From Bacillus sp. X1(2014) (GTDB taxonomy: Bacteria > Bacillota > Bacilli > Bacillales_B > DSM-18226): a stretch of DNA of 64,000 nucleotides. How positions within the stretch are numbered: the stretch's first letter is position 1; every line of letters begins with the position of its first letter. Under the pieces are notes generated by a model. That model saw only the letters and a list, made by a program, of their open reading frames with translations. It had not been told where the DNA came from and did not search any database. The translations under genes and the position numbers were made by a program. The stretch lies in contig NZ_VEED01000002.1 of NCBI RefSeq assembly GCF_007678255.1, forward strand, positions 434,001 through 498,000, written 5' to 3'. Positions 9,185 to 17,220 of this stretch are shown in pieces.

Positions 9185-9685
9185 TTACATTAAATTTGAA
9201 ATCGGCTTCATTGCCTCAAATGGGTTTTTGCAGCTTTTGCAATACAAAATACTTCTGCATGCGGTCGGTCCAAAAATATTTTCCAATGTTACATAAGTAG
9301 ATCCACAGTACGGACAGTCTACATGCCAAGTGCCGTCTTCCTCCATCTGTTTTGGAGGAGGGGCTATTCCGAACGCCTTTAGCCCCTGTTGTCCTTTTTG
9401 CGTGATACGGTCTGATGTCCATGGCGGGGATTGAACAAACTCCACCGAAACTTCTTCAACAGCCGGAAGCCCTTTCACCGCACAAACAATATTGTTTTTA
9501 ATAAACTCTAAAGCCGGACAGCCTAAAAAGGTCGGCAATATTTTAATCGATATATCACTGTTTTGGATGGAAACTTCTTCCACCATTCCTAAATCAATGA
9601 TACTTACTGTATCAATCTCGGGATCTTTTACATTTTCCAATATGCTTAACACGTCTTCCTGTGTTATATGCAAGGGTGCTATCAT
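9185..9685 (-). CDS. paaD: Phenylacetyl-CoA epoxidase subunit PaaD
   Basis: 166 aa. It opens with a DUF59/MIP18 domain (V-K-D-P-E-I-D-T-V-S-I-I-D-L-G-M) and ends in a zinc-ribbon-like tail with Cys pairs C-P-Y-C-G-S and C-K-S-C-K-N-P-F. Both parts are usual for PaaD, thought to help assemble the metal centre of the PaaABC(E) monooxygenase. It follows paaC by about 24 nt and is probably co-transcribed. The conserved T-F-L-G-C-P-A Cys of the DUF59 domain is present. Confidence 0.92.
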   Translation of the reverse strand: MIAPLHITQEDVLSILENVKDPEIDTVSIIDLGMVEEVSIQNSDISIKILPTFLGCPALEFIKNNIVCAVKGLPAVEEVSVEFVQSPPWTSDRITQKGQQGLKAFGIAPPPKQMEEDGTWHVDCPYCGSTYVTLENIFGPTACRSILYCKSCKNPFEAMKPISNLM

Positions 9686-9709
9686 TATTTACACCTCTTT
9701 TCTGATTGA

Positions 9710-10522
9710 TTACCAAGGCGCAACAGGATCGAGGTTGTATACTTCACCTAGTGTTGATAACGCATCCTCTAATTCTTTTGTGTGTTCTCCGTTGCGTCCA
9801 TTTTGGCTTTGAGGATTTACTTTTCTAGGAATTTCTAACTCTAGGGATTCAAATATACCAGAAAGGGCAATAGTCCATTTTTCTTTTAAAACGCTTTCTT
9901 CCTCAATCAAGCCAAATTGCTTCATTTGTTCAGCATGATGCCCTAATGAAAATACATCATCAAAGTCACTCATTACTTTGTCCATGGCCTGCATCATTCG
10001 CTCTTTCGCTTCTTCTGTTGTACTTAAAAGCTGGACAAACCAAGTTTTCCAATGAAGCAAGTGATAGTAAAGTTCCATATTTACTTTCACGGCTACTTCT
10101 GCCAGCGGGCCGTATGTGCTTTGTTTCAACGAGTCTATTTTCACTTTCTTCGCTTGTGTGTAGAAATAGTTTCTTACTACCGCGTAAGCCCAATCATATT
10201 GCGCATCTTCCATATAATGACCTGGGCCGTTTAAGCGTTCTACTAAAATACTATTCTTTCTTTCATGCGCAGGACGAGCATGAGCTAAATCGTCGGCTTT
10301 CCCTAATCCTAATTCTTCCAACAGGGTATAGAACATTGTCGCATGCCCCATGCTGTCCTGGCTGATGGAGGAAGAAGCCACATCCTCTTCAATATGCGGA
10401 GCTAATCCAAGCCATTCAGAACCTCGGTAAGCAAAAAAGAAATCATCATCTGCCAGCTGAAATAATAATTCAACCAATGCCTCTTTAAATTCTGGGCTTA
10501 AAGTTTTTGCTGCTTCACTCAT
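9710..10522 (-). CDS. paaC: Phenylacetyl-CoA epoxidase structural subunit PaaC
   Basis: 270 aa. PaaC is the ferritin-like partner of the catalytic subunit PaaA in the multicomponent epoxidase that adds one oxygen to the ring of phenylacetyl-CoA. Motifs include L-A-D-D-D-F-F-F-A-Y-R-G-S-E-W-L-G-L-A-P, S-I-S-Q-D-S-M-G-H-A and D-W-A-Y-A-V-V-R-N-Y-F-Y. The ATG at 10522 is chosen because AGGGGG lies 9 nt upstream and it overlaps the paaB stop by 4 nt. The frame is open for seven more codons upstream without a better site. Confidence 0.93.
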   Translation of the reverse strand: MSEAAKTLSPEFKEALVELLFQLADDDFFFAYRGSEWLGLAPHIEEDVASSSISQDSMGHATMFYTLLEELGLGKADDLAHARPAHERKNSILVERLNGPGHYMEDAQYDWAYAVVRNYFYTQAKKVKIDSLKQSTYGPLAEVAVKVNMELYYHLLHWKTWFVQLLSTTEEAKERMMQAMDKVMSDFDDVFSLGHHAEQMKQFGLIEEESVLKEKWTIALSGIFESLELEIPRKVNPQSQNGRNGEHTKELEDALSTLGEVYNLDPVAPW

Positions 10523-10872
10523 TTGTCTTTTCCCCCTGCCCATGACAATATTTCTTTTTCATCAAGCATCTTCTGTTCGTAATGACGCCATTTTTTCTTT
10601 AAATAACCGTAACCTTTGGTTGTACGGTAATCTTTATTATCTAAACGATTTAATATTTGCTTTTCTTCTGGCGCTAACGCTCGAATGTCGGATCTGTTAA
10701 CCACCCAGATATCAGCAACCGGTTCACGGCGCATAAAATTTTCTTGAGCCATAATCAAAGCCATTTCTGCGTTTGGAGCGAGCAAGCTGAATTGATGCTG
10801 GAACGCAGAGCTAGGTGTACGTTTACTAAACACTTCATACTCTTGATAAAATGTTTTCTGGTTATTTTCCAT
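10519..10872 (-). CDS. paaB: Phenylacetyl-CoA epoxidase subunit PaaB
   Basis: 117 aa. PaaB is a small subunit that bridges the PaaA-PaaC complex. Recognised by F-Y-Q-E-Y-E-V-F-S-K-R-T-P, A-P-N-A-E-M-A-L-I-M-A-Q-E-N-F-M-R-R and A-D-I-W-V-V. The start at 10872 matches the family N-terminus; an AGGGAG site is about 11 nt upstream, a little far. The longer open frame reaches back into the end of paaA, so an overlapping start is possible. Stop and paaC start overlap as ATGA. Confidence 0.92.
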   Translation of the reverse strand: MENNQKTFYQEYEVFSKRTPSSAFQHQFSLLAPNAEMALIMAQENFMRREPVADIWVVNRSDIRALAPEEKQILNRLDNKDYRTTKGYGYLKKKWRHYEQKMLDEKEILSWAGGKDK

Positions 10873-10897
10873 TTTTCCATCTACTCCCTTCTGCTTC

Positions 10898-11854
10898 TCA
10901 GCGAATCGCTGCACTTAATGCTTCCCGTACCCAAGCGTTACTTTCATAAGATTTCCGGCGAAGGTTCAGACGAACTTGAGATCGCGGACCTTGGTTTTTA
11001 CTGATTTTCTTTAACTCATCCCAATTAGGCTGTTCATATACCCATTGTTGCTTTTCCTCATCATAATGGAGCGTTGGATCCGGAATCGTTAATCCTAATG
11101 ATAAGATTCGCGGAATATATTTCGTAAAGAAGGCTTGACGCAGTTCTTCATTGTTTTTTGTACGAATCTTGTATTTAATGGTCACATCTTGTTTCGAGCT
11201 GCCCATCGTAGTGCTGCTGGCTGGTCCAAAGAAGATGAGCAAAGCCTCCCACCAACGGTTTAGTGCCTCTTGAATCAAGGCCTTTTGCTCTTCAGTTCCT
11301 TCCGCCAGAGCGATGATGATGGATTCTCCATGCTGTGCATGGAACACTTCTTCAGCACAAATGCGATGGAGTGCTCTTGCATATGGGCCGTAGGAAGCGC
11401 CCAGCATATCCGTTTGAGTGATAATCGCCGCTCCGTCTACCAGCCAGCCGATTAAGCCTGCATCCCCCCAAGTTGGCGCTGGCATATGAAACACGTTGTG
11501 GAACTTAAGCTTCCCTTCAAATAGGTCTTCCATTAAGTCGCCTCTTGATTTTCCGAAAGGCTTTAACAAGTCTTCTGCTACACGCAGTAATAATTGCCCG
11601 TGTCCCATCTCATCCTGTACTTTTGCCATAATACCGAGTTTCCGACGAAGAGAAGGTGCTTTCGGTACCCATTCTTTTTCAGGAAGCGCTCCCATTATTT
11701 CGCTCATTCCATGCATAGAAATTAATTTAATAAGTGCTGTTCTATATTCATCGGGCATCCAATCGTCTACTTCGATCTTCTCCCCCGCTTCAATGCGCTT
11801 CATAAATTGTTCTAACTTTTCCGCCTCAGTTAATGTTTCTGTGAGATTAGACAT
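10898..11854 (-). CDS. paaA: Phenylacetyl-CoA epoxidase catalytic subunit PaaA
   Basis: 318 aa di-iron oxygenase subunit. Iron ligand motifs are visible: Glu82 and His85 in D-E-M-G-H-G-Q and the later A-E-E-V-F-H-A-Q-H-G-E-S (about 167-178). W-x-P-K-A-P-S-L-R-R-K-L-G and the P-N-W-D-E-L-K stretch are typical for PaaA. It begins the epoxidase genes after a 94-bp gap from paaK that contains a sigma-A-like promoter (11895-11924). The cluster encodes no PaaE reductase, so electrons must come from a reductase elsewhere. Confidence 0.95.
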   Translation of the reverse strand: MSNLTETLTEAEKLEQFMKRIEAGEKIEVDDWMPDEYRTALIKLISMHGMSEIMGALPEKEWVPKAPSLRRKLGIMAKVQDEMGHGQLLLRVAEDLLKPFGKSRGDLMEDLFEGKLKFHNVFHMPAPTWGDAGLIGWLVDGAAIITQTDMLGASYGPYARALHRICAEEVFHAQHGESIIIALAEGTEEQKALIQEALNRWWEALLIFFGPASSTTMGSSKQDVTIKYKIRTKNNEELRQAFFTKYIPRILSLGLTIPDPTLHYDEEKQQWVYEQPNWDELKKISKNQGPRSQVRLNLRRKSYESNAWVREALSAAIR

Positions 11855-11894
11855 CGTCTATTCCCTCCCTTTCGTATAACACTTCTATAACGAT

Positions 11895-11924
11895 ATTATA
11901 AATTACTGTTATATTAAAAATCAA
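11895..11924 (-). promoter_or_regulatory. Candidate paaA promoter with operator-like repeats
   Basis: On the minus strand TTGATT (11919-11924) and TATAAT (11895-11900) are separated by 18 bp. The site is followed by direct repeats of GTTATA, and TATAAC lies upstream in inverted orientation. The arrangement suits a repressor such as PaaX, but no PaaX site is known to me for this group. Confidence 0.5.
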
Positions 11925-11948
11925 ACAATTTTTTAAAAATTTAATATT

Positions 11949-13274
11949 TTATACAGTAGCTGCAACTTTCCGTTCATCCACAATGCGGACTGCTTTGCCT
12001 TCAGATCTAGGAATACTTCTTGGAGCAAGAACTCTTACCTTCATGCTCACCAAACAGTTATTTTTCATCGAATGCTGTACTTTTTTCATAATAAATTGAA
12101 TATGCTCATGCTGCATGTTGTTATTTACTTGTTGGTAAAACTCTTCAGTAATTTCCACATGTAATTCCACCACATCCAACGTTCCTTCTCGACGCAGGCG
12201 AACCTGGTAATGCGGTGCGAGCTCCTCGATTTGGATTAAAAAATGTTCAATCTCAGACGGGAAGACATTTACTCCGCGTATAATGAGCATATCATCGATA
12301 CGGCCCTTCACACGTGACATTCGTGTGGTTGTTCTGCCACATTTGCATTTTTCCTTCGTAATAGAAGCGATATCTCCTGTACGATAACGTATAACCGGAA
12401 ATGCCTCTTTCGTTAAGCTAGTGAAAACCAATTCGCCTTCTTCACCATCAGCTACAGGTTCAAGTGTATCCGGATTGATAACTTCCACGATAAAATGATC
12501 CTCCGCAATATGTAATCCATTTTGCGCTTCATGACATTCCATCGCTATTCCCGGCCCCATTACTTCACTCAAACCATAGATATCACAGGCTTTAATCCCC
12601 AACTTTTCTTCTAAAACTTTACGCATTTCTTCCGACCATGGCTCTGCCCCAAAGATACCAAATTTTAAAGAGCTGTTTTTTGGATCTTTCCCCAAATCCT
12701 CCATTTCTTCAGCAACTTTCAAAATATAGGAAGGTGTTCCAGCAATGACAGTTGGCTTAAAGTCTTCAATGACAGTAATTTGACGATCTGTATTCCCTCC
12801 GGAGATCGGAACTGTTGCCATGCCAAGTCTTTCTGCCCCATAATGAATCCCTAATCCACCTGTAAATAATCCATATCCGTAAGCATTCTGAAATATTCCA
12901 TCTGGCTCTCCACCAGCTATTGCAATGGCACGGGCAACCATATCTGCCCAATTATCAATATCATTCTTCGTATAGCCCACTACCGTTGGCTTTCCGCTTG
13001 TACCAGAAGAAGCATGAATGCGAATGATGTCTTTCTTGTCAGCCGCAAATAAGTTGAAAGGGTAATTTTCACGCAAAGCTTCTTTTTTTGTAAATGGCAG
13101 TTTTCTAACGTCCTCTATAGTTTGGATATCCTCTACTGTTATATTAAGTTCATTAAACCTTTCTTGATAAAAAGGTACTTTAGCAGTTACTCTTTTTACC
13201 GTTTCCTTTAACCGCTCCAATTGCAGCGCTTTCATTTCCTCTTTTGAATACGTTTCAACGTCATGAATAATCAT
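11949..13274 (-). CDS. paaK: Phenylacetate-CoA ligase
   Basis: 441 aa adenylate-forming enzyme that makes phenylacetyl-CoA from phenylacetate, ATP and CoA, the first step and the source of the PaaX ligand. The P-loop H-A-S-S-G-T-S-G-K-P-T, D-I-Y-G-L-S-E, Y-R-T-G-D-I and G-R-I-D-D-M-L-I-I-R-G-V-N-V-F-P-S motifs match PaaK closely. The ATG at 13274 follows AAGGGGAT; an ATG nine codons upstream has its site too close. It is the first gene of the cluster, 94 bp before paaA. Confidence 0.95.
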   Translation of the reverse strand: MIIHDVETYSKEEMKALQLERLKETVKRVTAKVPFYQERFNELNITVEDIQTIEDVRKLPFTKKEALRENYPFNLFAADKKDIIRIHASSGTSGKPTVVGYTKNDIDNWADMVARAIAIAGGEPDGIFQNAYGYGLFTGGLGIHYGAERLGMATVPISGGNTDRQITVIEDFKPTVIAGTPSYILKVAEEMEDLGKDPKNSSLKFGIFGAEPWSEEMRKVLEEKLGIKACDIYGLSEVMGPGIAMECHEAQNGLHIAEDHFIVEVINPDTLEPVADGEEGELVFTSLTKEAFPVIRYRTGDIASITKEKCKCGRTTTRMSRVKGRIDDMLIIRGVNVFPSEIEHFLIQIEELAPHYQVRLRREGTLDVVELHVEITEEFYQQVNNNMQHEHIQFIMKKVQHSMKNNCLVSMKVRVLAPRSIPRSEGKAVRIVDERKVAATV

Positions 13275-13370
13275 TACTCCATCCCCTTTGATAGATTCCA
13301 TCCTTTTAAACGCTTACAAAAAACTTATTGATGTAAAACATGTAACTGATTTTTTGTTAATGATGTGATT

Positions 13371-13411
13371 TTTGTTACACTTTATATTTATAAGGTATCA
13401 CATGTAACAAA
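13371..13411 (-). promoter_or_regulatory. paaK promoter with overlapping inverted repeat
   Basis: A perfect inverted repeat, TTTGTTACA (13371-13379) and TGTAACAAA (13403-13411), brackets a minus-strand promoter: TTGTTA (13405-13410), 18 bp, TATAAA (13381-13386). One arm covers the -35, the other the likely start site, as expected for a repressor operator. GTTACATG recurs about 60 bp downstream. PaaX is the obvious candidate. Confidence 0.55.
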
Positions 13412-13605
13412 CGTTGTAAATATTTCAAATATTATAATAGTGAAAATAATAAAAAACTTTATAAATAAAAATGAATTTTCATCATTATTATTCCACTAAC
13501 CTCCCATTACATGAAAAGACACGTTCCTAAATAACACGCCTTATACGGATAAACAAGAAGCTAAATGTTTTTAATCAAACTAAATTGAGAGAACCATTAA
13601 ATCAT

Positions 13606-13637
13606 AAAAGACACAGCCTTATGCTGCGTCTTTTTTT
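13606..13637 (+). terminator. Intrinsic terminator-like hairpin
   Basis: AAAAGAC-A-CAGC and GCTG-C-GTCTTTT pair around CTTAT and are followed by a T-run on the plus strand. No intact gene lies upstream on that strand. A minus-strand frame across about 13600-13741 (with P-N-I-G-V-Q-T-D-T-G) looks protein-like and may be the relic of a lost gene. Confidence 0.5.
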
Positions 13638-13747
13638 GCATTTCCATATTTGATATTCCCCGGTTCCAATTTGATCTTGGCCTGTATCTGTTTGAACACC
13701 GATATTTGGAATTGTGAGGATTGGACTACGAAAGTGTTGTATAGATT

Positions 13748-13790
13748 AAGGGGTACCCAATGAATAAAATTTCACTTGGGTACCCCTTTT
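13748..13790. terminator. Perfect 13-bp inverted repeat, terminator-like
   Basis: AAGGGGTACCCAA (13748-13760) and its complement (13776-13788) are followed by T residues on the plus strand. It lies in the 755-bp gene-free stretch between paaK and acoR. What transcript it ends is unclear. Confidence 0.6.
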
Positions 13791-13919
13791 ATTAACCATC
13801 CAAAATTTTATAAAAAACTCATCCAAACATAAGTTAGAATGAGCTTCTATTTATTTCAATATTAATTGATTAATACTTGAATATCCATTGGTAGATTCGT
13901 TTTATACTGTTTCTACAAA

Positions 13920-13967
13920 AGAAAGAGGGTGCATCTAAAAATTATATTTTTGGGACACCCTCTTTCT
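13920..13967. terminator. Terminator downstream of acoR
   Basis: AGAAAGAGGGTG (13920-13931) pairs perfectly with CACCCTCTTTCT (13956-13967); the inner part can also pair through A/T-rich arms. It lies about 60 nt past the acoR stop and is the likely end of the acoR message. Confidence 0.7.
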
Positions 13968-14029
13968 TCTTGAAATGCACCCCGTTAGGACAATACAAAA
14001 ATCCGCCTTTATGGCATTCTTAGTTATCC

Positions 14030-15910
14030 TTACATTCCAAACTTTTGGAGCCTTTTATAAAAAGTACTCCTTGGTATTTCTAGTAATTTCGCGGCTGCGG
14101 TTACATTACCTTTTGTCTTTATTAATGCATCCACCATTAGGTCCTTTTGTATTTTTTCTCGGGCATTTAACTTCTTTTCAGCATCGTCTTTATTTACTTG
14201 AGAATTTGACAAAGAACTGGATGGATGTCTTATTATTAAAGAATCAAAGCTATTAACAAAAATATTCTGACTTGACTGTTCATCAAGAGACATAATGTAC
14301 AGCCGCTCTAAAACGTTTATTAATTCTCTTATGTTTCCTGCCCATTCATAGTCTTTCAATCTAGAAGATAGATCATCCATATTAGGGATGTTCCATCCAT
14401 TTCTTTTACAGAAATACCTGATAAGGTGAGGGATATCTTCTTTTCTTTTTCTAAGAGAAGGAACTTCAATTGGGAAAACGTTCAAACGGTAATAGAGGTC
14501 TTCCCGAAAAATTCCGTCCTCTACAAGTTTCGTAATATCACGGTGGGTTGCTGTAATAACACGAACATCCAATGGGATTTCCTTCGTACTCCCAATCGGG
14601 GAAACATTCTTTTCCTGAAGTACACGCAATAAGGCCACTTGCATGGAATGCGGAATTTCACCTATCTCATCAAGAAAGATCGTCCCCTTCTGAGCCTGTT
14701 CAAATTTCCCTTTATATCCTTGCCGCCTTGCTCCGGTAAAAGCCCCTTCGACATAGCCAAAAAGCTCACTTTCCATAAGTTCTTTCGGAATCGCTCCGCA
14801 GTTTAATGAAATAAATGGGCCATCCTTTCGGGGGCTGTTGTCATGAATTGCCCGAGCAATCAGCTCTTTTCCAGAACCGGTTTCACCTGAAATAAACACG
14901 GTGGTATCTGTTGGAGCTACAAGCTTAACCTTGGCTAACGTATTTTGAAAAACCTCACTCGTTCCACACTCTCCTTTAAAGATAAAGGGTTTTGAATGGC
15001 TTTGTACTTGAATTGATACGTTTTTACGATGTGTTAGCACTTCTGAAATAAAATAGCAGCTTCCGATGATCCTGTTGTTTTCCTTCGAATGAAAAGGCAT
15101 TTCAGCATCAATTTGGTATCCGTTATGTAATAGTTCGTACAGGTTCATTCCGATCGATTGAGGGAACCTTTCGCGAAGCGGTTTACTCGCGGATATGATC
15201 ATTTGTTTTTGATTACATACCAGAAAGAACTGGTTTTGATAGGTCTCTGCCAGATGGCTTGCTTGCTGGAAAAGTGTTATTTCTTCTAAATAGGCCCGCT
15301 TGCTGATTTCTTTTTCAATGGCATAAGAAATCGAAGTGACCATTCCAAGCATAAAGGGGTGAGAATAATTAACTGGGCATGAAACATCAATGACGCCCAT
15401 TAGATTTCCATTATCGTGAAAAATAGGTGTGGCGGAACAGCTCCATTGATGGGAAGCGACGGAATAATGCTCAGCCCCATTAATAGTTACCGCTTCTTTT
15501 GTCTGTAACGCTGTCCCTATTGCATTTGTACCGACCTCCGCCTCAGTCCAGCGCACCCCTTCAACAAAATTAATTTTTCTTGCATCGGATAAGGTTTGTT
15601 TGTTTCCTGTTAAAGATAGAACATATCCATCCGGATCGACCAAAAGTGCCATCATTCCAGAATCTTTTATTGCCTGATCCATCTTTTTTATATAGGGGGA
15701 GGCTATTTCGATCAGCAGAGAATTCTTTTCTTTTTTGGCATCCAGTTCTTCTTTTGATAATAAATCCAGGCCTTTATTTAAATAAGGGTTTACCTTTTCT
15801 TTTTTACAGCGGTGCCAGGATTCCGAAATTCGTTTGTTCAACCGTGCTGAATCAAGAATTCCTTCTTTAACAAATCGCTTCCAAGCATCAAAATAGAAAG
15901 TTGTATTCAT
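14030..15910 (-). CDS. acoR: Sigma-54-dependent activator of the acetoin operon
   Basis: 626 aa enhancer-binding protein. An N-terminal GAF-type sensory region (about 60-200, with E-V-G-T-N-A-I-G-T-A-L) is followed by a second, PAS-like segment. Next comes the AAA+ domain with G-E-T-G-S-G-K-E-L-I-A-R (Walker A), G-A-F-T-G-A (sigma-54 contact) and G-T-I-F-L-D-E-I-G-E (Walker B). A C-terminal Fis-type helix-turn-helix ends A-A-A-K-L-L-E-I-P-R-S-T-F-Y. It should open the -24/-12 promoter upstream of acoA when acetoin is present. The start at 15910 follows AGGAGG. It has its own promoter carrying a cre-like site. Confidence 0.92.
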   Translation of the reverse strand: MNTTFYFDAWKRFVKEGILDSARLNKRISESWHRCKKEKVNPYLNKGLDLLSKEELDAKKEKNSLLIEIASPYIKKMDQAIKDSGMMALLVDPDGYVLSLTGNKQTLSDARKINFVEGVRWTEAEVGTNAIGTALQTKEAVTINGAEHYSVASHQWSCSATPIFHDNGNLMGVIDVSCPVNYSHPFMLGMVTSISYAIEKEISKRAYLEEITLFQQASHLAETYQNQFFLVCNQKQMIISASKPLRERFPQSIGMNLYELLHNGYQIDAEMPFHSKENNRIIGSCYFISEVLTHRKNVSIQVQSHSKPFIFKGECGTSEVFQNTLAKVKLVAPTDTTVFISGETGSGKELIARAIHDNSPRKDGPFISLNCGAIPKELMESELFGYVEGAFTGARRQGYKGKFEQAQKGTIFLDEIGEIPHSMQVALLRVLQEKNVSPIGSTKEIPLDVRVITATHRDITKLVEDGIFREDLYYRLNVFPIEVPSLRKRKEDIPHLIRYFCKRNGWNIPNMDDLSSRLKDYEWAGNIRELINVLERLYIMSLDEQSSQNIFVNSFDSLIIRHPSSSLSNSQVNKDDAEKKLNAREKIQKDLMVDALIKTKGNVTAAAKLLEIPRSTFYKRLQKFGM

Positions 15911-16039
15911 AAACCCTCCTGTAACCATAGGAACTATTTTCTACAGTAATTTTTTATAGATTACTTTTGTAAATCTTGCGAAGAAAAAAGGAGTATTAGT
16001 AGAAATCCGTCAAACGTGGTGTTTAGAAGTACAGTTCTA

Positions 16040-16068
16040 ATTATACAAAACAGAGAATGCGCTTTCAA
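16040..16068 (-). promoter_or_regulatory. acoR promoter with cre-like site
   Basis: Minus strand TTGAAA (16063-16068), 17 bp, TATAAT (16040-16045): a near-consensus sigma-A promoter. A CcpA-like site, TGAAAGCGCATTCT (16054-16067), overlaps the -35. It differs from the cre consensus at two positions. Binding there would give carbon catabolite repression of acoR, as is known in Bacillus subtilis. Confidence 0.65.
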
Positions 16069-16093
16069 TCATACAATTGTCATTATATAGAAA

Positions 16094-16127
16094 ATTAAAA
16101 AAACTACGCGCAATAAACACGTAGTTT
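16094..16127 (-). terminator. Terminator of the aco operon
   Basis: AAACTACG and CGTAGTTT (16101-16108/16120-16127) pair around an 11-nt loop and are followed on the minus strand by a run of seven T (16094-16100). It lies just after the butanediol-dehydrogenase-like gene and separates the operon from acoR. Confidence 0.88.
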
Positions 16128-16144
16128 GATAACTTAATAGAATA

Positions 16145-17203
16145 TTAAAGTGAAGGATCTACAAGTATCTTAATTTGGTTCTTGTTTTTAGTTAATGCTT
16201 CAAATCCTTCAGAAACGATTTGATCAATAGATATTTTTTTAGTTACTAATTCTGCTGCCTGAATTTGCCCATTGGCGATAAGTTGAATAACTTGCGGAAA
16301 AATGTTGCGATAAGCTATGATACTAGTCATTTTTCTCTCAGTTAAAATAAAATTATTTACTGGAATTCTGGCTGGCTTTTCCCATATGCTGATATTCACC
16401 ACATTACCTTCTGATTTTGTCGACTCAATCGCTGTATTAATAGTGGCTTCGATTCCAGCTACTTCAAATGCTACATCAACCCCAAGTCCATTTGTATATT
16501 CTTTTATTGATTCAACCGGATTTACTTCGGTAGGATCAATGACGATGTGTGCTCCAGCTTGTTTAGCAATCTCACGGCGTTCTGCTGAAACCTCTACCGC
16601 AATAATTTGACTAGCTCCTGCCGCTTTAGCAGCTTGAATAACTAATAATCCAATGGGTCCTGTACCGATTACGGCGATTGAATCCCCAATCTTCATATCA
16701 CTTTGGCGAACCGCGTGAACGGCAACAGCTGTTGGTTCAACAAGCGCTGCTTGTTCCCATGACATATGGTCTGGGATTTTATGCACCATCTTTGATGGTA
16801 CAACGCTATATTCTGAAAAACCGCCCAAGCCTCCGGACAGACCAATAAAACCTAATTGTTCACAAACATTATAGTGACCTTTCTGGCAAGAAGAACATTT
16901 CCCGCAGCTGTAAATGGGTTCTACACATACTCGGTCACCTACTTTAATACCTATTACAGCTTCCCCAACTGCTGTCACTTCCCCGGCATATTCATGCCCC
17001 ATAACAATTGGAGCTTTATCCATAGAAATTGGATGGGGCTCTTCTACCGGGACAAAAATAGGGCCAGCCAAATATTCATGTAAATCCGAACCACAAATGC
17101 CACAATAGGATACTTTTATTTTCACCTGATCTTTTTCAACCGAAGACTCGGGAATGTTTTCGACTCTTATATCTTTTTGGTTATACCAAAGAGCAGCTTT
17201 CAT
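16145..17203 (-). CDS. Zinc-dependent 2,3-butanediol dehydrogenase-like enzyme
   Basis: 352 aa medium-chain dehydrogenase, very like BdhA over the first 80 residues. Catalytic zinc ligands are seen in C-G-I-C-G-S-D-L-H-E-Y and G-H-E-Y-A-G-E. Unlike BdhA of B. subtilis as I recall it, it keeps the four-Cys structural zinc loop (C-G-K-C-S-S-C-Q-K-G-H-Y-N-V-C). The NAD site is G-T-G-P-I-G. It probably interconverts 2,3-butanediol and acetoin, feeding the acetoin dehydrogenase encoded just upstream. The second ATG (17203) is chosen because AGGAG lies 8 nt before it. Substrate is inferred from the operon. Confidence 0.85.
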   Translation of the reverse strand: MKAALWYNQKDIRVENIPESSVEKDQVKIKVSYCGICGSDLHEYLAGPIFVPVEEPHPISMDKAPIVMGHEYAGEVTAVGEAVIGIKVGDRVCVEPIYSCGKCSSCQKGHYNVCEQLGFIGLSGGLGGFSEYSVVPSKMVHKIPDHMSWEQAALVEPTAVAVHAVRQSDMKIGDSIAVIGTGPIGLLVIQAAKAAGASQIIAVEVSAERREIAKQAGAHIVIDPTEVNPVESIKEYTNGLGVDVAFEVAGIEATINTAIESTKSEGNVVNISIWEKPARIPVNNFILTERKMTSIIAYRNIFPQVIQLIANGQIQAAELVTKKISIDQIVSEGFEALTKNKNQIKILVDPSL

Positions 17204-17220
17204 AATCATTTCTCCTTTTC

